Shown here piece after piece: positions 54,301 through 61,479 of a stretch of 64,000 bases of DNA. Source of the stretch: Acestrorhynchus altus (Eukaryota > Chordata > Actinopteri > Characiformes > Acestrorhynchidae); contig CM067507.1 in NCBI GenBank assembly GCA_034509495.1, positions 24,894,300 through 24,958,299 on the forward strand, read 5' to 3'. The position numbers and the translations under genes were made by a program. Numbering within the stretch: position 1 is the stretch's first letter; each line of letters opens with the position of its first letter. The notes under the pieces were generated by a model, which worked only from the letters and a program-made list of their open reading frames with translations, made no database searches and had not been told where the DNA came from.

Positions 54301-57300
54301 AAGTGGGTTTGGGACAACTCTGTGAATGTCCAATTGAACATCTCTGGAGATATCTATAAATGACTGTGCACTGACACGCTCCATCCAATTGATTTAGCTT
54401 GAGACTTCCCAAAAACAGGTGTGACAAGCTTGTAGCATCATACTCAAAAAGACTTTAGGCTGTAATTGCTGCCAAAATGTGCTTCAACCAAGTATTGAGC
54501 AAAGGCAGTGAATACAGATTTCAAACAAACGTTTCTAATTTTGTCATTGTGGGGGATTGTGTGTAGAACTTTGAGGGGCAAAAATAATTAAATCCATTTT
54601 GAACTAAGGCCATAACCTAACAATACCTGCAAAAAGTGAAGTGCTGTGAATACTTTCCAGATGCACTTCAGATGTTAAATTCACAAGCAGTTCAAAATGT
54701 GCTTGACATCAACATCAACACCACCACCAACTCATACTTCTGTTATAGTGGTGAGAACTGCACAGTGCCATTTAGCATGTTTCATACAGACATCAAACAC
54801 CAGACGTAATAAGAACTATGTTTTACACTTAAATGCATTTCACAATAATTCCTTTTAAATGACATAAATACATTACAACAAAGCAGCTGGGAAGGCCAGA
54901 GCAGAATGTCCCAGGACAGCCAATGCGGTTCAAATTCCACACCATCCAAATGTTATACCAATGTTTGTCTGGGAGTGAGGGCAAATTCAAGTTCTCCCAT
55001 TAACTACTGGTTATGTAACATCCTGCCATATAGAGTTTGAATATTAACATTGGGGCTGCTGTCCTCGGACGGTCCTCGAAGCCTCTATTCCTTACTTTAT
55101 CTGAAAACGACTAAAATGACCACTCATAAGGAAAGGAGGTATGATGTGAAACACAGACAAAAAGCAAGTGCGAATAAAAAAAGAATCTTTTTTTGCACAT
55201 AGCCAGTTCTCCCCCTCTACACAAGACCGGTTCTAATTAGCTTGGCAAGGTAGAAGTCTCCTAACACACACCACCTTCAAAGAGCGACTGAATGCTGCCA
55301 GCAAATCTTTCCTAAAGGTTTCCCCAAATATTTAAATGCATATTTAAAACACATTCTGAGAGATGGCATTTAAGCCAGACGTTCCAGATAAATGACGTCC
55401 ATCTGGTTAGGAATGTGTTTACCACTGGATGGAAGGGTGCATGCTTGACCTTTTGAATATTGATGAAGAGAGTATTTAGTCAGTATAAATGATTAGCAAG
55501 CCGATAATGTCACAGACATAGCACGGCTTGTTTTTTAAGGAAAGGGTCAAATTGTGAAAGGCCTTGAACTAGTAGGACAATCACCTACCATTCTAAAAGC
55601 ACACTGGCTCTGAAATGAGTACTAAATACACTATATGTCCAAATGTTTGTGGACACTAACCTTCTAATGAATACATTCAACTACCTTAAGTGGCACCCAT
55701 TACTGGCAGATGTGTAAGAGCACACAAACAGCTGGTCAAGTCCCCAAAGAGAAGTACTGCCAATAAAGTAGGAGCAGGAGCAGATAAACATGAACCTGTT
55801 GGCACAGGTTCAGCATTGAGCTGTGGAGCAGTGGAACTGTGAAATGATAGCACTCCATCCAAATCTTTTGGAATGACTGAACAAGCAAATGTCCACAAAC
55901 CTTCTGAAATATAGTGTACTTCGATTATACACCAATCAACTATAACATTACAACAACGTCGTTTTATCTACATTCATGAGTTCCTCTTATCTTACAAGAG
56001 CACTTTATAGTGTGTTAGCTTCCTTTCACTCTGATCTTCTGATTGGGTGGTTCTGTGGAGTCCTGACCATTGAAGATCAGGCTGAAAGGAAGCAAACAAA
56101 CAACAAAGTGTTTCTGTATGGACAGAGGAACTCATGAAATGGACAATGAATGTATAAACAAAAAGGTGGTCATAATGTTATGGTTGATTGGAGCGGCCCT
56201 GCAAAAGATAATTTCTGTTTCCTCTTTATAATTTCAGGAAATCTTTGACACCATTTGTAAACAATCCATTAAATATTTTCCACCTTTGATGACGTAAATA
56301 GGAAACTGGTAGTCACTTGTTTTTATTGCTTCCTTTTTTAGGTTCCATGATGATCAGGCCTGGCTGGGCTAAAGGTAATTAACACATAGATGTGTCTGGA
56401 AGCAACCCATGAATTGCTTCACTGCACTTTAAAGGCAGCAGTGCAAGAGAGAATCAATGTCTTTTGCCTCATAACTGACCTTAAATGCCACACTGAATAA
56501 GCAACAGACTTGAGGAAAAGACATACAGGTTATATGACGCCTTTGGTCATTCAGGACAAAGCTTGAGTTGCACTTGATCTCTGTGGTTTGGCTGAGAAGG
56601 AGTGGCCATTATTTAACACACTGTATTAAAATGGATCACACGTTTAGTTTTAATTCAGTTATTATTTTCTATTCTATTGCGCGCGCACACAGTTCATACA
56701 ATATTCATATAAATAAGACTGCCCTGGTAGAACTCTAAGCCTAAGGTCAAAATGCCCAATGACACACACAGCTAGAGGGGGTACAAGCCAACCTAGTATC
56801 AGTGAAGCAATAAAACTGAGATAAAGCATCAACAAAACCCTTTGGGGTGGTGTTGATGAATCAAAACGGTCCAAAATCATTACCTAACCCCACTAATTCT
56901 CTGGTGGCTGAATGCAATCAAATCCTGATAGCAAGGACCTACTATAAAGCCTTTCCACAGGTGAAGAGACTGAGTGTTACACACATTACAAATATCCTAG
57001 ATTTCAGAAGAAATAGAGTTATACATACTTCTGAACATAGAGTGTATGAACTGTATAATCAGTTGGTTACTGGTGCTGTATGATTTAGATTCAAACGTGA
57101 TGATTAATCAGCTCCATCAACCAGTGACTGATGAACAGAACCAAGGTCACCACCATGTAGCTCACTGTGGAGTACATCCAGTTTTCCATGCATGCCTGCT
57201 AGTGTTTAAATGTCTATGATGCTTTCTACTTAACATTAAAATCACTCAGTCATTTCCTTTTCTTTTCCATTACTTTCCATCATGGTCTGAGTATGGAACA

Positions 57301-57899
57301 TTACTCTGCTGCCAGATGGGCTGAATTCAGCAGTGTGGGAGCTAACCACACAAAAAGAACATTTAAAAAGAACAATCTGGACTACAGGTCATGTTGAAAA
57401 CATGCTTATCCCCACATCGCTTGCATGGTGTACCAAGAGTTAAGACTAGTCTGCTCAGATTTTGTGAAATCTTACCCTTATGAAAAAATTCTATAGTACT
57501 GGAATACTAAAGGAAGCCTATACGAAAAAAGTAGAAAAGTAGACACTATGCATTTGATTCTCGGAAAGGGATTAGGCCTAGGACTATATTTTGCTTTGTA
57601 CGGCAGATGTCCATTCAGAATGAAAGATAGGCATAATCTTTATCTGGGAAAACAGCCCTATATGCTTGAACATTCTTAAGTCAAGAATGAAGGCTCAGAG
57701 TGGCACAGTAGTCTAATGCGCTAGCACAGTGATCCCCGGATCCAGGGGCCATGCTTCTTGCTATTGACAGCCAGAGTCAGAGAGAGCAAATTGGCCAAGG
57801 TCTTTCTGGCTGGGTAGAAGGTGTTCTCTCCATGTGATGCTGGTTGGCTTGTGCATCTGTTACCAATTGTATTGGGGGACCCATATATATATATATATA

Positions 57900-57932
<33 letters not shown>

Positions 57933-59483
57933 AGATCAATATTTCAACTATTTTAAAGTATGTCCATCTGAATCTGATACAAACTTCAGAAGGTATTTTT
58001 GTCTGAACCCACCAATTTTTCTTGTGAGCAAAGGTATTGGACCAGATAAACATCAAATAGATTAAAGAGAATAAGACTTAATATTAAGTTGCACTAACTG
58101 CATCAAGTCTGTGACCCACTGACATCACTAAACTTTTGCATTCTGCTTTTGTGATGCTCAGGCTTTTCACTGCAACTTCTATCAGCTGGTGTTTGTTTCA
58201 GGTAGTTACTCCCTTCGCTCTCCTCTATAGCAGATAAAATGCACCTCTTTGGAGATTGAGTCTGTAGAATGACCAGGCCAGTCTAAAACCTTCCTTGCCC
58301 CTGATTAAGTCCTTTGAAGTTTTTGCACCGTGTTTTGGATCACTATCTTGCTGCATAATAATCTCCTAATAACGTTTGTTATTCTTTAAATTGACACATA
58401 AAATGTTTCTGAAGACGTCTGAGTTCACTGTACTGCTGCCATCATGCATAACATAATCAATAAAGATTAATGTGCCCATCCCAGAAAAAGCCATGCAAGC
58501 CCAAGCCATGACACTACCTCCACTGTGATTCACAGATGAATTCATATGTTTGGGATCATGAGCAGATCCATACTTTCTCCAAACCTTAGCCTTTCCATCA
58601 CACTGATAAAGGTTGATCTTTGTCTCATTAGTCCATAAAACATCTGAGGCTTGTGTTTGTACTTCTCAGCAAATTCCAGCCTGTTCTTCTTGCTAATTAG
58701 GGGTTTGCATCTTCTGGTGAAGCCTCTGCACTTTTGTTCATGAACTCTTCTGTGAACAGTAGATTGTGAGACCTTCACTCCTTCCCTCTGGAGGTTGTTG
58801 CTAATGTCATTAACAACTGTTTTAGGTCTTTCTTTACAGCAATTCTGTCATCAACTGCTGTTGTTTTCCTTGGTCTACATGTTCAACATCTGTTACTTAG
58901 TCCACCAGTGACGACTGTCTTCTTCAGGACATTTCCAAATGGTTGTACTGGCTATGGCCAATATTTGAGCATGGGCTCTGATAGATTTTCCATCTTCTCT
59001 CAGATTCACAGCTGCTCGTTTTTCACCCGTTGACAGCTCTCTGGTTTTCATGCTGGTTACTCCTCTAATTTTAAAAGCACAGTCTGCACAGTCTAAACTC
59101 AAATCTGAGACTGAGTGCAGACATTCATAGCGATTTATTGTTTAATAATAGGTGGAACCAGACACACCTGGGCAACAAAACACACCTGTCAGTCACATGT
59201 TCCAATACTTTTGCTCACAAGGGTTGACTGAGGCAAAAGGTGCTATTTGCTGGACTGTGTATCACATCCGGCTGTAAATACCTAAGAAATCAAAGCTGAA
59301 ACGTTGATCTTTTAACATATTCATCATTTAATGTCAATCCCAAATGTTCTCAGTCTACAGCAAAAATAAAGAGATTAGCCTCACTGTTCCAGTATTTTTG
59401 GAGGGGTGTGTGTATGTGTGTGTAATATTATATATATATATATATATATATAACTATAATATATTACTATATATATATATATA

Positions 59484-59538
<55 letters not shown>

Positions 59539-59539
59539 C

Positions 59540-59595
<56 letters not shown>

Positions 59596-59812
59596 GCATG
59601 TATAATATTATTTTGGCAAAGAAATACTGAATAAATATAACTGTAAAAATAGAAGAATAAACCTCTTTTCCCAGTTTTCCCAACTTTTCCAACAACAGAA
59701 ATTCCATTCTGAGCTGCCAAATCTATCAGGATCCTTCATCACAAACAAACCCAAAAGAACTCAATGCAAATCGCCATAAAGTGACCAGAACCAGAACAAA
59801 GAATGAGTGCAT

Positions 59813-59855
<43 letters not shown>

Positions 59856-59925
59856 AGACCCAACTTACCCCTTCACCCCAAAAGCACAGTGCCCAGAGAG
59901 TCAGTACCATCCCCGCACTCCTCAT
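27074..59925 (-). CDS. sdc2: syndecan-2 gene, complete spliced coding span (5 coding exons)
   Basis: Type I transmembrane heparan sulfate proteoglycan that acts at the cell surface as co-receptor for growth factors and matrix. Joining five exons on the minus strand (57+109+158+139+164 nt) gives one 208-aa reading frame with a TAA stop; human SDC2 is 201 aa. Domains in order are signal peptide (about 1-23), ectodomain with acidic Ser-Gly cluster (SGSGSG at 51-56 after DDDD), a variable Ser/Thr-rich stalk, a transmembrane segment (about 154-176), and a short tail with the C1 motif RMRKKDEGSY and C-terminal EFYA. Introns are about 28.3 kb, 2.4 kb, 1.2 kb and 0.3 kb. All donors are GT and all acceptors AG. 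The TM and tail match syndecan-2 nearly residue for residue, which separates it from syndecan-1, -3 and -4. The neighbour is cpq, as in human. Seen: exons and phases. Known: family function. Confidence 0.95.
27551..27689 (-). CDS. sdc2: sdc2 coding exon 4 (stalk, juxtamembrane)
   Basis: 139 nt from CCCCCTTAG|GTGCCTG to CTGGCAG|GTATGT, encoding residues 109-154 and one base of Ala155. The end NLFQRTEVLA aligns with human SDC2 (LFKRTEVLA), the conserved juxtamembrane stretch that includes the sheddase-sensitive region. An N-glycosylation sequon NHT lies at residues 112-114. The reading frame continues into intron 4 if the donor is ignored, but the GTATGT donor and the match to the next exon settle the boundary. 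Confidence 0.95.
28062..28130 (-). pseudogene. tRNA-Pro-like sequence (anticodon GGG), degenerate
   Basis: The minus strand reads GGTCTAGTGGTATGATTCTC, then ACTTGGGGTGCGAGAGG, then TCCCGGGTTCAGATAT. This matches the D-arm, anticodon arm and 5' half of the T-arm of vertebrate tRNA-Pro. The anticodon loop TTGGGGT gives GGG with G37. One A:C mismatch breaks the anticodon stem, the T-stem 3' side is lost and no acceptor stem forms, so it is a pseudogene or a SINE head rather than a working tRNA. Lies in sdc2 intron 3. Confidence 0.65.
28150..28295 (-). repeat. tRNA-derived SINE fragment
   Basis: The minus strand starts GGTTGGTGTAGTATAGTGGG followed by TAACAACACTG, an A-box-like head shared with the repeat at 37740-37965 (GTGGTGTAGTGGGTGATAAC). 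No clear B box or tail. In sdc2 intron 3, next to the tRNA-Pro-like sequence. Confidence 0.5.
28911..29068 (-). CDS. sdc2: sdc2 coding exon 3 (ectodomain)
   Basis: 158 nt from CCAATGCAG|GGTTCAG to AAAGAG|GTAAAA. It completes Gly56 and encodes residues 57-108, starting FSDDEDVV and ending HQIDKE. The position and acidic start (DDEDV) match the human ectodomain segment that begins ADEDVESPE. The rest is low-complexity Ser/Thr/Glu sequence, as expected for the fast-evolving syndecan ectodomain. It ends in phase 0 and joins exon 4 cleanly. Confidence 0.92.
29225..29300. repeat. short GGGCCACATTTGG-type repeat
   Basis: Contains AAATCTGGCCCACGTTTGG and its near inverse TGTGGGCCACATTTGGGC, a small imperfect inverted repeat in sdc2 intron 2. 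Resembles short repeat units seen scattered in fish genomes; the class is unknown. Confidence 0.35.
29310..31490 (-). other. sdc2: sdc2 intron 2, no gene seen
   Basis: AT-rich sequence between exons 2 and 3 with a short (AT)n at about 30906-30923. No repeats of the families described here and no exon-like frame were recognised. Confidence 0.6.
31496..31604 (-). CDS. sdc2: sdc2 coding exon 2 (glycosaminoglycan attachment region)
   Basis: 109 nt in phase 0, from TCTGGCAG|GTGCTA to GGATCAG|GTAAGC, encoding residues 20-55 plus one base of codon 56. It contains TDDLYLE, an SGD site and the acidic DDDDFNSGSGSG run. Ser-Gly pairs beside acidic residues are the family's heparan sulfate attachment sites (established knowledge). 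The length is not a multiple of three, so skipping this exon would shift the frame and remove the cluster. The acceptor is preceded by T8 and (GT)36 (31615-31694, read on the minus strand), which is unusual and is discussed in the findings. Confidence 0.95.
31623..31694 (-). repeat. (GT)36 tract at the sdc2 exon 2 splice acceptor
   Basis: Seventy-two bases of uninterrupted AC on + (GT on the transcript strand), followed on the minus strand by T8 (31622-31615) and ACTCTGGCAG ending at 31605, where exon 2 begins. The repeat thus forms the upstream edge of the polypyrimidine tract. Confidence 0.98.
32017..32080. repeat. (AAAT)n microsatellite, imperfect
   Basis: About 15 AAAT units with one A-rich interruption. 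Confidence 0.9.
32149..32715. mobile_element. Non-autonomous DNA transposon of the CACCAATCAGCCATAACATT family, truncated
   Basis: Left end ACACCAATCAGCCATAACAT, the same terminus as the complete short element at 55929-56191. The inside carries words such as GGACACTGATGAAGGATAA and TCCTGACCATTGAAGAACAC, the latter also in the second copy. The right terminus is missing and the sequence runs into a Tc1 transposase fragment. Superfamily not assigned. Confidence 0.65.
32716..33110 (+). pseudogene. Tc1-like transposase N-terminal fragment
   Basis: From 32771 the + strand encodes MGDIPEFKRGQIVGARLAG then ASVTKTASLCDVSRARVSRVMSAYHQ, a helix-turn-helix domain of a fish Tc1 subfamily different from the 22703 element. 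It breaks off at a stop near 32946. The 3' flank ends TTTCAGTTTCATTGTCCAACCCC, which looks like that subfamily's TIR, so the middle of the element is deleted. Confidence 0.75.
33113..33173. repeat. (AT)n microsatellite
   Basis: About 30 AT units abutting the TIR-like end of the Tc1 fragment. Confidence 0.95.
34140..34440. repeat. teleost interspersed repeat (SINE-like)
   Basis: Contains GGGGCAGTGAGCACACGTGC, CAGCATCCGGGGAGCAGCTG, TGCCTTGCTCAAGGGCACTT and AACCTTCCAGTCACAAGGCT, ending CCAACCACCAGGCCACAGCTGC. This word order is typical of a high-copy fish repeat. GC-richer than its surroundings, which suggests recent origin elsewhere. Confidence 0.6.
36147..36197. repeat. (GA)n microsatellite
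   Basis: About 24 GA units. Confidence 0.95.
36307..36945. mobile_element. Foldback MITE of the CACTATATGG family, 639 bp
   Basis: Flanked by TA (36305-36306, 36946-36947). Left CATTATATAGACAAAAGTATTG, right ending ACTATATAGTG. The halves mirror each other for most of their length: CTGAAATCAGAGTATTAAAAA and GGAGTGACAGTCTCTATGG on the left correspond to TTCTTTACTAATACTCTTGATTTC and GAGACAGTTACTCC on the right. It could fold into a near full-length hairpin. No coding potential. Confidence 0.8.
37355..37427. repeat. (CT)n then (CA)n compound microsatellite
   Basis: About 14 CT units pass directly into CA units. A further (CA)n tract lies at 37480-37505. Confidence 0.95.
37740..37965 (-). repeat. 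tRNA-derived SINE
   Basis: The minus strand begins GGTTGCTGTGGTGTAGTGGG then TGATAACAGTGCC (tRNA-like A-box head) and ends with ACATAACTCAGATGTAAGCC and CCTCAGGATCAGAATAAG, which resemble the GTAAGTCGCTTTGGATAAG tails of fish SINEs. Degenerate. Confidence 0.55.
38150..38420. repeat. possible LTR fragment
   Basis: T- and C-rich sequence with TTGCCTTTTGTCTTCCTG, CACCTGTGCCTTGTTTATAG and TTATACCCCTGTAATTG, similar in style to the LTR-like block at 52578-52903. No internal retroelement genes nearby. Weak call. Confidence 0.3.
39286..39357. repeat. (TTTA)n microsatellite
   Basis: About 18 tetranucleotide units. Confidence 0.95.
40845..41437. mobile_element. TIR element (Tc1/mariner-type ends) with GC-rich interior
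   Basis: Left TA|CAGGGATGTAAAGATTTGG then ACACCCCTGTCC; right TTGACCAGGGGTGGCCAAAAG then TTTGCATGCTAC|TA. The ends are inverted relative to each other at roughly 70 percent identity over 30 bases. The interior (about 40915-41390) is much richer in G and C than its surroundings and is open on both strands (+40965-41393, 142 aa; -40907-41293, 128 aa). The + frame repeats SVPVKGAN / PVPIEGAE-like units. No known protein domain recognised. Confidence 0.6.
41463..42225. mobile_element. MITE of the TGCATTTCCATGCAATCAG family, with a nested insertion
   Basis: Left end GCATTTCCATGCAATCAGTA, right end AACAAATGCATGTAAATGCA, inverted to each other. Inner blocks (GAGTAATTAGATAATAAGAAACTCC, AATCCAGCTCTAATCTGATTT) recur in the copy at 44505-44995. 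The hAT-like MITE at 41696-41861 sits inside it. Confidence 0.65.
41696..41861. mobile_element. hAT-like MITE, 166 bp, nested
   Basis: Ends CAAGGGTCACC and, reversed, CAGGAATCACC. Flanks ATCTAGAG (41688-41695) and ATCTAGAT (41862-41869) agree at seven of eight bases, an 8-bp hAT-type duplication. GAGCTACCTT on the left mirrors AAGGTAGCTG on the right. Confidence 0.7.
42893..43010. repeat. Tc1/mariner TIR fragment
   Basis: TACTGTCATGGCCAAACCTG then TTGGCACCCCTGG is a recognisable terminal sequence of another fish Tc1/mariner family. The matching far end is not seen. Confidence 0.5.
43878..43914. repeat. (GT)n followed by poly-G
   Basis: About 12 GT units run into 12 G residues. Confidence 0.9.
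44505..44995. mobile_element. MITE of the TGCATTTCCATGCAATCAG family (copy 2)
   Basis: Starts TATTTATATGCACTCAATAATC and ends TTACCTAGTGTATGTAAACA, with CTTGAGTAATCAGATAATGGG and CTAAAATCCAGCTCTTTATC shared with the copy at 41463. Roughly palindromic. Lacks the nested hAT-like MITE, so it serves as the empty-site comparison. Confidence 0.6.
46065..47060. repeat. degenerate purine-rich tandem repeat (GACTAAAGAGA-like)
   Basis: About 1 kb in which units such as GAGACTAAAGAGA, AGACTAGAGACTAAAG and GACAAGAGACTAAAG recur with varying spacing. A and G dominate the + strand. It also holds a run of 19 C at 46266-46284 and a perfect short GACTA array (about 46861-46881). No open frame of note. Confidence 0.8.
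48440..49330 (+). pseudogene. LINE-derived ORF remnant
   Basis: Frames on + around 48988-49248 encode a Lys/Glu-rich stretch ending RRKKREC-like, AAFFRDTFKFVKTLFSKKKSG, EKKDLEKHFQTMCTEEERAN, then after a frameshift ECQMDVNPLGGVRYRMWC. This order resembles the linker just before the RT domain of a fish non-LTR retrotransposon. The RT itself is missing. The family call is tentative. Confidence 0.5.
50030..50345. mobile_element. MITE of the CACTATATGG family, partial
   Basis: Blocks AATAAACATGAGCCTATTGG, GGAATGATAGCACTCCATTC and GAGACAGTCACTCCAACAAAAGC are shared with the copies at 55629 and 36307. Ends lost. Confidence 0.6.
52578..52903 (+). repeat. probable solo LTR
   Basis: Starts near CTCTCACGCTCTGTTTTGTT and ends near CAGCGGATTTCTGACAATA. 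Inside are GTATATATGGTCC (TATA-like) and TTGTTATTAAAGATTATAAG (poly(A)-signal-like), in the order expected for U3-R-U5. Similar blocks are common in fish Gypsy-type LTRs. No gag or pol nearby. Confidence 0.5.
53508..54668 (+). mobile_element. Tc1-like transposon, 5'-truncated, inactive
   Basis: Same family as 22703-24147: shares GACATAGATCTGGGGAA, ATAAATGGAAG and CAAAAAGTGAAGTGCTGTGA, and ends GAATACTTTCCAGATGCACT. The left TIR is absent. Transposase pieces at 53656-53865 and 53862-54203 include GRPAKLNDCGRK, VTLTEPLRYLV and AKHSHGRIMLWGCFFS, with stops and a frameshift between them. Confidence 0.85.
55629..55916. mobile_element. MITE of the CACTATATGG family, 288 bp, well-defined ends
   Basis: TA|CACTATATGTCCAAATGTTTG at the left and ACAAACCTTCTGAAATATAGTG|TA at the right. 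This is the clearest copy for defining the terminus and TA duplication. Confidence 0.8.
55929..56191. mobile_element. MITE of the CACCAATCAGCCATAACATT family, complete, 263 bp
   Basis: Left ACACCAATCAACTATAACATT, right AATGTTATGGTTGATTGG, exact mirror with few changes. The interior is also roughly palindromic (GGAACTCATGAAATG and CATTCATGAGTTCC). It begins only 12 bp after the end of the previous MITE. Confidence 0.75.
56895..57050. mobile_element. MITE of the CACTATATGG family, fragment
   Basis: GGCTGAATGCAATCAAATCC, AAAGCCTTTCCACAGGTGAAGAGAC and ATAGAGTGTATG ends; the other half is lost. Confidence 0.5.
57695..57880 (+). repeat. tRNA-derived SINE
   Basis: Head AGAGTGGCACAGTAGTCTAA then TGCGCTAGCACAGTGATCC is tRNA-like (A box TGGCACAGTAGTC). 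Tail TGCATCTGTTACCAATTGTA runs into (AT)n at 57883. Different head from the SINE at 37740. Confidence 0.55.
57883..57932. repeat. (AT)n then (CA)n compound microsatellite
   Basis: About 13 AT units, a TT, then 11 CA units at the truncated end of the Tc1-like element. Confidence 0.95.
57933..59408 (-). mobile_element. Tc1-like transposon of a second subfamily, inactive
   Basis: Subterminal inverted repeats CTTGTGAGCAAAGGTATTGG (58021-58040) and CCAATACTTTTGCTCACAAG (59202-59221). The right end CACTGTTCCAGTATTTTTGG is present, and the matching left terminus is replaced by simple repeats. The transposase runs on the minus strand: ELSTGEKRAAVNLREDGKSI (helix-turn-helix, about 59045-58985) and VSQSTVHRRVHEQKCRGFTR plus KKNRLEFAEKYKHK (58774-58650), with stops between. 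Confidence 0.85.
59404..59594. repeat. compound microsatellite (GT)n-(TA)n-(CT)n-(CA)n
   Basis: Nearly 190 bases of dinucleotide repeats with two short unique breaks (AACTATAATATATTACT and AACT). Located in sdc2 intron 1, about 0.3-0.5 kb from the exon 1 donor. Confidence 0.95.
59815..59854 (-). repeat. (GT)20 tract next to the sdc2 exon 1 splice donor
   Basis: Forty bases of AC on + (GT on the transcript strand). Only 14 intronic bases, GTAAGTTGGGTCTG, separate it from exon 1. Confidence 0.95.
59869..59925 (-). CDS. sdc2: sdc2 coding exon 1 (start codon and signal peptide)
   Basis: Fifty-seven coding bases that translate to MRSAGMVLTLWALCFWGEG and end on the strong donor GGG|GTAAGT (GT at 59868-59867). 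The phase is 0, which fits the phase-0 start of exon 2. The Met-Arg start, hydrophobic VLTLWALCF core and short length are what a syndecan first exon should look like. The start has A at -3 (GAATAATGA). The upstream 5' UTR (59926 to about 60060) shows no other in-frame start close by. The exon lies 28 kb from exon 2, so the link rests on phase, donor quality, signal-peptide character and orientation rather than on overlap. No other candidate was noticed in intron 1. Confidence 0.85.
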
Positions 59926-60056
59926 TATTCCTCCTCACACGTCTCAGCAGCTCCGAGAAACAAGCTCCTTCACTCCTCCAGCAGCAGGGATCCCTCTCTC
60001 CTCTTTCACTTTCACTCCAACGAGGCTGAATCCGAGGCTCACAGCTCCACAGAGAG

Positions 60057-60121
<65 letters not shown>

Positions 60122-60250
60122 GAGAGAGGGGGCAGTTTGGGGAGTAGGTGGAGGATGGGGTGGTGCTGCTGCTGCTGCGTCAGGACTGCTGTGCTCAGTG
60201 TTTAAGGAGACCTGGTCCCAATGCAGGAGATGCTCTAGTCATCATTAAAG
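59926..60250 (-). promoter_or_regulatory. sdc2: sdc2 5' UTR and promoter region
   Basis: Directly upstream of the exon 1 ATG, about 135 bases of mixed composition with scattered CpGs lead into a (CT)n tract on the coding strand (60063-60128). Beyond it lies a stretch with C-rich and CAG-repeat-like blocks (to about 60200). No TATA box stands out. The transcription start is not visible; the (CT)n tract may lie in the 5' UTR or just upstream. The role is inferred from position only. Confidence 0.5.
60063..60128 (-). repeat. (CT)n tract in the sdc2 promoter / 5' UTR
   Basis: About 30 GA units on + with one GACA-type break (CT on the transcript strand), roughly 140 bases upstream of the start codon. 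Confidence 0.95.
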
Positions 60251-60955
60251 GGTACATGAACTAAACGACTTTAACATTTGTGTAACATTCTTACAGTAAA
60301 AAAAAAAAACCAAAAAAACAAACAAAAAAAAAAAAACCCCACACAACTAAACTCGTTTAAATCCATTTATGGGCTCACAAAACAACCTGTACATTTATTC
60401 AGCCTAACCTTTAGAACCCTGGAGCAATTTTGTGGCATGTTTTCACAGTGTGACCTACTTTTATTCACCAAAACATTAGAAAAGTCTTTATAGCAGACAC
60501 ATGCCAGATATTATTTTCAGGAGATCCACAAATGTTTGCATGAATTATTAGTTTGCACAATATTTTGCTCAAAAAACTTTTAATTATTCAAAACGAATGC
60601 AATTGTCAGATTGACATGTCCAAATGAATAAATAAAAAAACTTATTGTTATTTATGTATGTTTTATCCCTTCTGAGGACTTTTATTCTGAAATTTGAACC
60701 CTGAGGAAAGAAAGAGAGCAAACAGCACCTCCTCTCTCATTTTCTTCTACAACCTAATATCTGACATCATTAGTCTCACCCCCTCTCACTGATCAGTGGG
60801 AGTCTGCATGCAAGTCAAGCAGCCAATCAGAACAAAGTTTTTTTTCAATGATTTACATATCAGCCATAAGGATCATTCTAGGTAGACAAGGAAACCCCTT
60901 CTGGTCACATACAATAAAGGTAAGAGACACTACAAATGCAACACCCCCACCTCCC
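60250..60955. other. upstream of sdc2, no gene seen
   Basis: AT-rich with A-rich homopolymer runs near 60298-60337. No recognisable exon. Confidence 0.6.
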
Positions 60956-60958
60956 AAA

Positions 60959-61385
60959 CACTGTGTATATAAAAATAATGGGACACCAGCTCATCATTCA
61001 ATGATCCTTCTGAAATCCAGTGAAGGCAAGACTTTAGAGCATCACTATGAAGATCTGATTGCATTCAGCAACAAGAGCATAAGTGAGGTCAGGTCAGCCC
61101 ACCTCATTCCCAACTCTCCCAACTCATGATGGATAGAGTGCCATCAATCATCAGTCCAAAGTTGCACTGCTCCACAGCTCAAAATCCCTCTAACCCACAA
61201 CTGGTGGGCTAAATGGTGTCAGTAGGTTCATGTTTATCTGCTCCAGAGTCCTACTCCATCGGCTGTACTTCTTTACAGGTACGAGACAAATTGTGTGAGT
61301 TTTTGCACGTGTGTCACCAGTTGGAACAACTTCAAATAGCTGTATGCATTTATTACAAGGGATGTCCACAAACATTTGGGGCATT
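60959..61385. mobile_element. MITE of the CACTATATGG family (degenerate copy)
   Basis: Left CACTGTGTATATAAAAATAA then TGGGACACC; right ATGTCCACAAACATTTGGGG. Inner GAAGATCTGATTGCATTCAG and CAACAAGAGCAT shared with 36307 and 3302. Confidence 0.65.
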
Positions 61386-61479
61386 TAGCTAATTTTACTG
61401 CTACAAATCCTTTCAAAACACATTTCAAATTCCCAGCTCTGAAAAATGCACCTGAAAAAAATAAGTTTTCAAGAAATGC

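Larger units (their letters stand above)
31605..59868 (-). other. sdc2: sdc2 intron 1 (28.3 kb), repeat-rich
   Basis: Defined by the donor at 59868-59867 and acceptor at 31606-31605. Repeats are listed separately. Stretches without a recognised feature include 33180-34130, 34450-36140, 38430-39280, 39360-40840, 45000-46060, 47070-48400, 49330-50030, 50350-52570 and 52910-53500. These are AT-rich, mostly unique-looking, with no gene seen. Confidence 0.8.
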
